Assembly: GCA_964548225.1 (NCBI GenBank)
Contig: CAZJQP010000118.1
Coordinates: forward strand, 1 to 11,513
Direction: 5' to 3'
DNA length: 11,513 nt
Source of the DNA: CALMEH01 sp964548225
Lineage (GTDB): Bacteria; Acidobacteriota; Blastocatellia; Pyrinomonadales; Pyrinomonadaceae
Made by a program: the position numbers and the translations under genes
In this document: positions 7,380 to 11,513 of the stretch, one piece after another
How positions within the stretch are numbered: position 1 is the stretch's first letter
How the letters are laid out: each line of letters opens with the position of its first letter
Notes under the pieces: generated by a model
What the model saw: only the letters and a program-made list of their open reading frames with translations
The model's database searches: none
Told to the model about the DNA's origin: nothing

Positions 7380-8036
7380 TTAAAGTGCGGCAAAAGCATC
7401 GTTTCCCGTAGGTTTTTGCAAATGGCGCGTATCGTTAATGGCGAGAATTCGGACGTTTCGGCGGCTTTGAATTTCAAAGCGATTGATGCCGCAATTTGAA
7501 GTTACGAGCCAAGGAGTGTTCACCGTGCGTCGGTGAATTGCGCCCAAAAGATAAAGCGTCATAAAACAAATTGCGCCGGTATGCGAAAAAATCACGATTT
7601 TTTCGCCACGATGAACATCGAAAATCTCGTGAAGTGCTTTTGTTGCACGTCGCAAAAGCTGACGATAGCTTTCGCCGCGTGTGATGACGTGATGAATGTT
7701 TCGATTAATTAGCGCGTAGTAATCTTTTGGATATTTTTCTTTTGACTCGTCAAATGTCAGACCTTCCAAAACGCCGACGTGCCTTTCACGAAAATCAGGC
7801 GTTTGAATAATTGGTAAATCGAGCAATTTTGCCAACGGCTGTGCGGTTTGCACGGCGCGGAGCAAATCGCTCGAATAAATAGCGTGGATTTTTTCTTTTG
7901 ATAAAACTTTTGCAGTAAGTTCGGCTTGCTTTTTTCCCAAATCTGACAATGGTGTCGGAGAATGTCCGCCAAAACGCCCTTCGGCATTTCCGGCAGATTG
8001 TCCGTGTCGGATGAGATAAAGTCTTGTAATAGGCAT
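7380..8036 (-). CDS. Histidine phosphatase family protein (phosphoglycerate-mutase-like)
   Basis: A 218-residue cytoplasmic enzyme of the two-histidine phosphatase superfamily. The phosphohistidine motif LIRHGQS has R10, H11 (nucleophile) and G12. R60 (SSDLLRAVQTA), E84 (FRERHVGVLEG, the likely proton donor) and H152 (FSHTG) complete the active site. The length fits cobC/GpmB-like phosphatases rather than true glycolytic mutases, but the substrate cannot be read from sequence. The ATG at 8036 is preceded immediately by heptamer-repeat DNA (8037-8071) with no Shine-Dalgarno. The gene is the last of the minus-strand housekeeping block, 79 bp after prfA, so a hairpin of 25 perfect pairs stands between prfA and its start. 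It could be read through from prfA or carry its own unseen promoter. Confidence 0.93.
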   Translation of the reverse strand: MPITRLYLIRHGQSAGNAEGRFGGHSPTPLSDLGKKQAELTAKVLSKEKIHAIYSSDLLRAVQTAQPLAKLLDLPIIQTPDFRERHVGVLEGLTFDESKEKYPKDYYALINRNIHHVITRGESYRQLLRRATKALHEIFDVHRGEKIVIFSHTGAICFMTLYLLGAIHRRTVNTPWLVTSNCGINRFEIQSRRNVRILAINDTRHLQKPTGNDAFAAL

Positions 8037-8046
8037 TTAGATTTTA

Positions 8047-8106
8047 GATTTTGGACTTTGGATTTTGGATTACTTCCTTCAAATCCAAAATCCAAAGTCC
8101 AAAATC
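8047..8106. repeat. Inverted heptamer array (TTGGATT units) between prfA and the phosphatase
   Basis: Five heptads run from 8037 to 8071 (TTAGATT twice, TTGGACT, TTGGATT twice) and face four at 8082-8109 (AATCCAA twice, AGTCCAA, AATCCGA). Bases 8047-8071 pair with 8082-8106 in a perfect 25-bp stem around a 10-nt loop. The variant unit TTGGACT is matched by its exact complement AGTCCAA, so the arms share a polymorphism rather than just a consensus. The array ends directly against the phosphatase start codon and 9 bp from the prfA stop, filling the gap. Confidence 0.9.
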
Positions 8107-8115
8107 CGAAATTGT

Positions 8116-9192
8116 TTAAGCCGCAACTGTTTCGGCTTTCAATTTTTCAGCTTGAAAATGCGTGGTTAAGCCTTCAATAAATTCGTCTAACGCACCTTCC
8201 ATAACTAATCCGAGTTGATAGCTTGTCAAACCGATTCGATGGTCGGAAACTCGATTTTCCTTAAAGTTATAAGTTCGAATTTTCTCCGAACGGTCGCCAC
8301 TGCCGACTTGCGATTTACGTTCGGCAGATTGTGCTTCGTGAACTTTTTGTTCTTCCAATTCCTGCAACCGCGCACGCAGAACGCGCATTGCTTTTTCGCG
8401 GTTTTTAATCTGCGACTTTTCATCCTGCATCGAAACGACAACGCCCGTTGGCAAATGCGTCAAACGAACAGCAGAATAGGTCGTATTAACTGATTGTCCG
8501 CCCGGACCTGATGAGCAAAAAGTGTCAATCCGCAAATCGTTTGGATTAATTTGCACGTCAACTTCTTCTGCTTCCGGCAAAACAGCAACGGTGATTGCCG
8601 ACGTATGAACGCGCCCTTGCGTTTCGGTTGCGGGAACGCGCTGAACGCGATGAACGCCCGATTCATAACGCATTTTTGAATAAACTTTGTCGCCTTCGAT
8701 GACAACGGACGCTTCTTTTATGCCGCCAACGCCGGTATCGGAAATATCTAAAGTTTCAAATTTCCAGCCTTGTCGTTCGGCGTAACGCGCATACATTCGC
8801 AAAATTTCCGCCGCAAAAAGCGTTGCTTCATCGCCGCCGGTTCCGGCACGAATTTCGACAATCACGTTTTTATCGTCGTTCGGGTCTTTCGGAAGCAAAA
8901 GAACTTTCAACTCTTCTTCTGTTTTTGGCAATTTTTCTTCGATTTCGGCGATTTCCATTTGCGCCATTTCGCGCATTTCGTCGTCATCTGCCATTTCGAG
9001 CAATTCTTTCGCACCCGCAAGATCATCTTTCATCTTTTTGACTTTGCGGTATTTTTCGACAATTTCACCAAGCGAACGATGCTGTTTCATCAACTTCGTA
9101 TAAGCCGAAATGTCCGAAGTAATATCGGGCGAAGAAAGCTGTTCAGTGATTTCTTCGTAATTTTTTTCAATTTGTGCAAGTTTTTCTAACAT
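8116..9192 (-). CDS. prfA: Peptide chain release factor 1
   Basis: A 358-residue class I release factor that recognises UAA and UAG and triggers hydrolysis of the finished peptide on the ribosome. The tripeptide anticodon is PAT (187-189, in HRVQRVPATETQGRVHTSA), the RF1 form rather than the SPF of RF2. The catalytic GGQ is at 231-233 in CSSGPGGQSVNTT. The N-terminal helical region (1-95) and total length match E. coli RF1 (360). The ATG at 9192 has no convincing Shine-Dalgarno and lies 15 bp from a heptamer hairpin. It follows the DUF1385 gene by 73 bp, in a block that also includes rpmE, a neighbourhood known from many bacteria. The downstream partner often seen, prmC, is absent here. Confidence 0.98.
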   Translation of the reverse strand: MLEKLAQIEKNYEEITEQLSSPDITSDISAYTKLMKQHRSLGEIVEKYRKVKKMKDDLAGAKELLEMADDDEMREMAQMEIAEIEEKLPKTEEELKVLLLPKDPNDDKNVIVEIRAGTGGDEATLFAAEILRMYARYAERQGWKFETLDISDTGVGGIKEASVVIEGDKVYSKMRYESGVHRVQRVPATETQGRVHTSAITVAVLPEAEEVDVQINPNDLRIDTFCSSGPGGQSVNTTYSAVRLTHLPTGVVVSMQDEKSQIKNREKAMRVLRARLQELEEQKVHEAQSAERKSQVGSGDRSEKIRTYNFKENRVSDHRIGLTSYQLGLVMEGALDEFIEGLTTHFQAEKLKAETVAA

Positions 9193-9200
9193 TTTTTCAA

Positions 9201-9262
9201 GATGTCCGATGTCAGATGTCAGATGTCAGTTTTGTCATTTCTGACATCTAACATCTGACATC
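9201..9262. repeat. Inverted heptamer array (GATGTCA units) between the DUF1385 gene and prfA
   Basis: Four heptads at 9201-9228 (GATGTCC, then GATGTCA three times) face an inverted set at 9241-9262 (CTGACAT, CTAACAT, CTGACAT, C). Bases 9208-9229 pair with 9241-9262 around an 11-nt loop. The one exception, C9220 opposite A9250, becomes G.U in a minus-strand transcript. The array starts 3 bp after the upstream stop codon and ends 15 bp before the prfA start. Confidence 0.9.
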
Positions 9263-9265
9263 TCT

Positions 9266-10408
9266 TCAAACCGTCTGCGGTTCTAATTTTAGAGATTCTT
9301 TCAGCGAAACAATTGCCACTTCGAGTTGTTCTTCGTCCGGTTCTTGGGTTGTGATGTTTTGCAGCCAAAGTCCGGGAAGTGTCATCAATTTGAAAATCGC
9401 ACCCGATTCTTTTTTCGCGGCGTAGCGAATTACTTCGTAAGAAAGTCCCGCAACCAAAGGCATTAAAGCGATTCTTACGACCAAATTCATCCACATCGCT
9501 TCAAAATTGATAACCGAAAACAGCACGATTGCGACAAGCATCACAACCATCAAAAACGAAGTTCCGCAACGCGGATGCTGACGGCGCATCGTTTTGGCGT
9601 GTTCGGGCGTTAATTCCAAACCTTTTTCCCACGCGAACACGGTTTTGTGTTCCGCGCCGTGATATTCAAAAACGCGGCGAATGTCTTTGATATACGACAT
9701 CGAAAAAATCATTACGATAAAGAAAAACATTCGCACCAAGCCGTCAATCAAATTAAAGCCAACCCAACCGCCAAACGAATCGAGTTTGATTTTCCAAACG
9801 TAAGCCATCGCCGTCTGCCACCAACTTGCGTCAGCCGCAATCGTTGGCGCATTTGCCCAACCGAGCGCGATAAATAAAACATTCGTCAAAACGAGCGGCG
9901 CAACAATGAAAAGCAAGATATTAAACCCAAGCGCGAAAATTATCGAACCGACTGCGCTTGCCGATTGCGTTTGCTTTTTCTTCTTTTCGGGCATTATGAC
10001 TTTGACCGGAGCTTTAGTGAAATTTTCGTCCAAAGTTCCGTCAACCAAAGCGACTTCGGTTTGCAACTCTTTCGCTTTTTCCTTTGCTTCTTGCGCTTCT
10101 AAATCTTCTTCATAGACGCGGGCGGAAAAATTCAAAGCCTTGATTCCTAAAGCCATTGATTGAATCAAAGTCGCGCCACCGCGCAAAACCGGAATATTTA
10201 AAAACTTATATTTATCGCTCCAACGCGGCAATTTTTCCGCAGTTGTAACGATTTCGCCGTCCGATTTGCGACACGCAATCGCGTAAGCCGAAGGAGTTCG
10301 CATCATCACGCCTTCCATCACGGCTTGACCGCCAACGATTAAATCCCGCTCGACCGCAAAAACGGTGTGTAAAAATTTCATTCTCCGCGCTTTATTTTTT
10401 GTATTCAT
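9266..10408 (-). CDS. DUF1385 family membrane protein (YqhQ-like)
   Basis: A 380-residue integral membrane protein of unknown biochemical function. Family signatures are well preserved: GGQAVMEGVMMR (26-37), YHGAEHKT (249-256), HPRCGTSF (278-285), GLSYE (321-325) and a C-terminal PGLWLQNITTQEPDEEQLEVAI-type stretch from 345. Hydrophobic helices lie at about 153-182, 222-240, 284-302 and 308-322; a charged Lys/Glu-rich stretch (100-146) precedes the first. The conserved His/Cys residues suggest metal or ligand binding, which is unproven. The ATG at 10408 has no Shine-Dalgarno; a second ATG at 10381 has GGAGA too close to it, so the start is uncertain by nine residues. The position between rpmE and prfA repeats a conserved gene neighbourhood and hints at a translation- or envelope-linked role. 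Confidence 0.92.
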   Translation of the reverse strand: MNTKNKARRMKFLHTVFAVERDLIVGGQAVMEGVMMRTPSAYAIACRKSDGEIVTTAEKLPRWSDKYKFLNIPVLRGGATLIQSMALGIKALNFSARVYEEDLEAQEAKEKAKELQTEVALVDGTLDENFTKAPVKVIMPEKKKKQTQSASAVGSIIFALGFNILLFIVAPLVLTNVLFIALGWANAPTIAADASWWQTAMAYVWKIKLDSFGGWVGFNLIDGLVRMFFFIVMIFSMSYIKDIRRVFEYHGAEHKTVFAWEKGLELTPEHAKTMRRQHPRCGTSFLMVVMLVAIVLFSVINFEAMWMNLVVRIALMPLVAGLSYEVIRYAAKKESGAIFKLMTLPGLWLQNITTQEPDEEQLEVAIVSLKESLKLEPQTV

Positions 10409-10445
10409 AATTTTATTTTGTCGGCAACGATTTTTTCGAGCCGCT

Positions 10446-10955
10446 TCACCCTTCGTTTCCGTCGTCTTTCTTTATAAAACTAAAATTGCCGTCACTTTCC
10501 ATACAAGCCGACTTTAATTCTGACACATCTTCGATGCCGTTTTGACGCATTTGGCTTTCCAACTCGTCTTTGGTAATCATCTCTTTTCGCATATTTCGCC
10601 ATAAATACGCGCCGTCTTTGACCATTTGCAATTCGCCCGGTTCTAAAATTTTCTCAAAAAACTTATAATTAAAACCGAGTCAATCGAACAAAAAATTCCA
10701 TGCAAAAATCGTTGCAATCAGCAAAACGGCTTCCGTAACCGATTTGCCGTCGCCAATCATTCCGTTCTGAGCGGCATCGGCAATAATTACGATAACCAAT
10801 AAATCTGCGGTCGCAATCGAACCGGATTGACGGCGAAAAATCCGCAAAAAAGCGAACATCACGAAATACAAAATCGTTCCGCGCAAAACGATTTCGAGCA
10901 AAGATTCGCTTGGGACAAAGACCGATTCCCAATCAATCCGCCAAAACTTATCCAT
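10446..10955 (-). pseudogene. DUF421/YetF-family membrane protein interrupted by an in-frame TGA
   Basis: The frame opens at ATG 10955 with a good Shine-Dalgarno (AAGGAG at 10965-10970) and encodes three hydrophobic helices (about 20-40, 50-64, 73-90) with the family motif ADLLVIVIIADAAQNGMIGD. It then hits TGA at 10680-10682 (codon 92). The same frame continues without further stops to TGA at 10446-10448, encoding the expected small cytoplasmic domain (KILEPGELQMVKDGAYLWRN, then MITKDELESQMRQNGIEDVS). Together they make a normal family protein of 169 residues with one stop inside. YetF relatives usually have Trp in the segment after this last helix, so a TGG-to-TGA change is likely. Other Trp codons in the gene are TGG, and TGA is the normal stop in neighbours. 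It could be a recent nonsense mutation, a sequencing error, leaky readthrough, or two separately made fragments. Confidence 0.8.
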
Positions 10956-10975
10956 TTTTCAACTCTCCTTGACCT

Positions 10976-11065
10976 AAAAAAAACAACGCCGATGCTTTTT
11001 TTCGCGTCTTTCTTTGGCATTTATTTTACACCAAGAGTGAACGGCGCGTGAAAAGCGTCGGCGTT
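10976..11065 (-). terminator. Long-loop terminator or attenuator between rpmE and the DUF421 gene
   Basis: On the minus strand, bases 11065-11050 pair with 10985-11000 over 16 positions (core AACGCCGA with TCGGCGTT, one A.C mismatch), followed almost at once by eight T (10983-10976), as in an intrinsic terminator. The 49-nt interval is long but can fold further (CGCG with CGCG; TTGG with CCAA). It lies 35 bp after the rpmE stop and ends only a few bases before the Shine-Dalgarno of the DUF421 gene, so it could end the rpmE message or attenuate the next gene. A TAAAAT within the loop might serve as a -10 box. Confidence 0.7.
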
Positions 11066-11100
11066 AGTTTTTCTTAAGCTAGTAACGGTTGATAAACAAA

Positions 11101-11313
11101 TTATTTAGCGGCTTGTCGGGCATAACGCTTGTTAAAGCGATCAACACGACCGGCGGTATCAATCAATTTTTGTTTGCCGGTAAAAAACGGATGACATTCC
11201 GAACAAATTTCTATGTTCAAATCGTCTTTCATTGTCGAGCGTGTCTTAAAATTATTGCCACACGCGCAAGCTACGGTAATTTCGGTATAATTCGGATGTA
11301 TTTCAGGTTTCAT
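11101..11313 (-). CDS. rpmE: 50S ribosomal protein L31, zinc-binding type
   Basis: A 70-residue large-subunit ribosomal protein. MKPEIHPNYTEITVACACGN, CSECHPFFTGKQ and GRVDRFNKRY are textbook L31. All four zinc-ligand cysteines are present (C16, C18, C37, C40), so this is the zinc-containing C+ form rather than the zinc-free YkgM-like paralogue. The ATG at 11313 matches the family N-terminus; an upstream in-frame start at 11355 would add 14 unrelated residues. The likely Shine-Dalgarno AAGGAGA lies unusually far, about 12 nt before the ATG. The gene has its own upstream promoter and a terminator-like hairpin downstream. Confidence 0.98.
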   Translation of the reverse strand: MKPEIHPNYTEITVACACGNNFKTRSTMKDDLNIEICSECHPFFTGKQKLIDTAGRVDRFNKRYARQAAK

Positions 11314-11347
11314 TTTCTCAATGGTCTCCTTTTTGTAAATTAAAATG

Positions 11348-11361
11348 GCGTTCAAAAACGC
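11348..11361 (-). promoter_or_regulatory. Small hairpin in the rpmE leader
   Basis: GCGTT, a 4-nt loop and AACGC form a 5-bp stem right at the predicted 5' end of the rpmE message, about 35 nt before the start codon. L31 leaders fold into autoregulatory structures in several bacterial groups, but this one is too short to assign to any of them. Confidence 0.3.
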
Positions 11362-11369
11362 AAACTGTA

Positions 11370-11399
11370 ATAATAAGTTTCTTTCAGATGAAACGTCAA
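11370..11399 (-). promoter_or_regulatory. Sigma-70-type promoter for rpmE
   Basis: On the minus strand TTGACG (11394-11399) is followed after 18 bp by TATTAT (11370-11375), a good housekeeping promoter. Transcription would start near 11363, giving a leader of about 50 nt before rpmE. It could also feed the DUF421, DUF1385, prfA and phosphatase genes if the intervening hairpins are read through. Confidence 0.7.
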
Positions 11400-11513
11400 G
11401 CCGAAAGGTTGGCTTTACTTTTAAGTTTTGTTTTCCACATCTCTAACTGACGGTTCTAAGAGCGTGTTATGAACTTTTAACTGTGGTAAATTCGGGAAAT
11501 GAACCGAAAACCA
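11400..11513. other. Right-edge intergenic sequence, no supported gene
   Basis: There is no coding sequence that I can support. A small dyad (AAGCC, 8 nt, GGCTT) lies just upstream of the rpmE -35 box. An ATG at 11499 on the plus strand, after a weak GGGA, could begin a divergent gene, but only five codons are in the window. Confidence 0.4.

Noticed and set aside
7354..7385. CTTTAA/TTAAAG dyad as a shared terminator for the convergent genes
   Set aside because: Only six AT-rich pairs around a loop of about 20 bases, with no T-run.
8770..9189. 139-residue Phe-rich plus-strand frame opposite prfA
   Set aside because: An antisense shadow of the well-conserved prfA, low-complexity, with no start signals.
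10680..10682. Selenocysteine at the in-frame TGA
   Set aside because: The family is not a redox family, the position is Trp-like, and no SECIS-type hairpin directly after the codon is apparent.
10446..10955. UGA decoded as Trp throughout this genome (alternative code)
   Set aside because: TGA ends the distal receptor, the flavoprotein, the DUF1385 gene and the DUF421 gene itself, and Trp codons I checked are TGG.
11499..11513. Start of a divergent plus-strand gene at the right edge
   Set aside because: Only five codons are visible and the ribosome-binding site and promoter are weak.

Overview
This 11.5 kb stretch looks like the chromosome of a free-living Gram-negative bacterium with an AT-leaning genome (low-to-mid 40s % GC by eye). 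Shine-Dalgarno sites are sparse: clear only for cheW, rpmE and the DUF421 gene. UGA is an ordinary stop codon here: it ends the distal receptor, the flavoprotein, the DUF1385 gene and the DUF421 gene. A Pil-Chp-type chemosensory operon, an rpmE/DUF1385/prfA housekeeping block and many heptamer repeats between genes would fit an Acidobacteriota (Blastocatellia-like) genome. That assignment is inference and was not tested by any search.

Left half (1-6121, all on the minus strand, read right to left): an operon for a type IV pilus/twitching-type chemosensory pathway. The first gene encodes an unusual TPR / acidic linker / zinc ribbon / response-receiver protein. Next come a CheW/PilI-like adaptor and two PilJ-like receptors whose genes overlap by one base. 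Neither receptor has a periplasmic sensing domain, and the first has a degenerate signalling tip. No CheA/ChpA kinase lies in the window; it may lie beyond the left edge. A good sigma-54-type -24/-12 element sits about 85-100 bp upstream of the first gene. The divergent 290-bp region 6122-6411 separates this operon from a plus-strand flavoprotein of the thioredoxin-reductase fold that lacks the redox CxxC (6412-7347).

Right half (7380-11313, minus strand, read right to left): rpmE (zinc-type L31) with a recognisable promoter, a terminator-like hairpin, a DUF421/YetF-family gene interrupted by an in-frame TGA at a probable Trp position, a DUF1385 (YqhQ-like) membrane protein, prfA (release factor 1) and a histidine-phosphatase-family protein. 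The right 114 bases hold no supported gene.

The most unusual feature is a family of inverted repeat arrays built from 7-bp units. They fill the gaps between co-oriented genes at 1-135, 3784-3846, 8047-8106 and 9208-9262, with a weaker one at 3221-3330. Each locus uses its own heptamer, but all share a 7-bp period and inverted arms. The largest can fold into a 60-bp stem with a 7-nt loop that contains the stop codon of the last receptor gene. Over the four good hairpins (127 stem positions), all eight non-Watson-Crick positions are C.A on the plus strand, that is G.U wobbles in RNA from the minus strand, which is the strand the flanking genes are transcribed from. Two unrelated proteins (CheW and the flavoprotein) have C-terminal tails encoded by such repeats.
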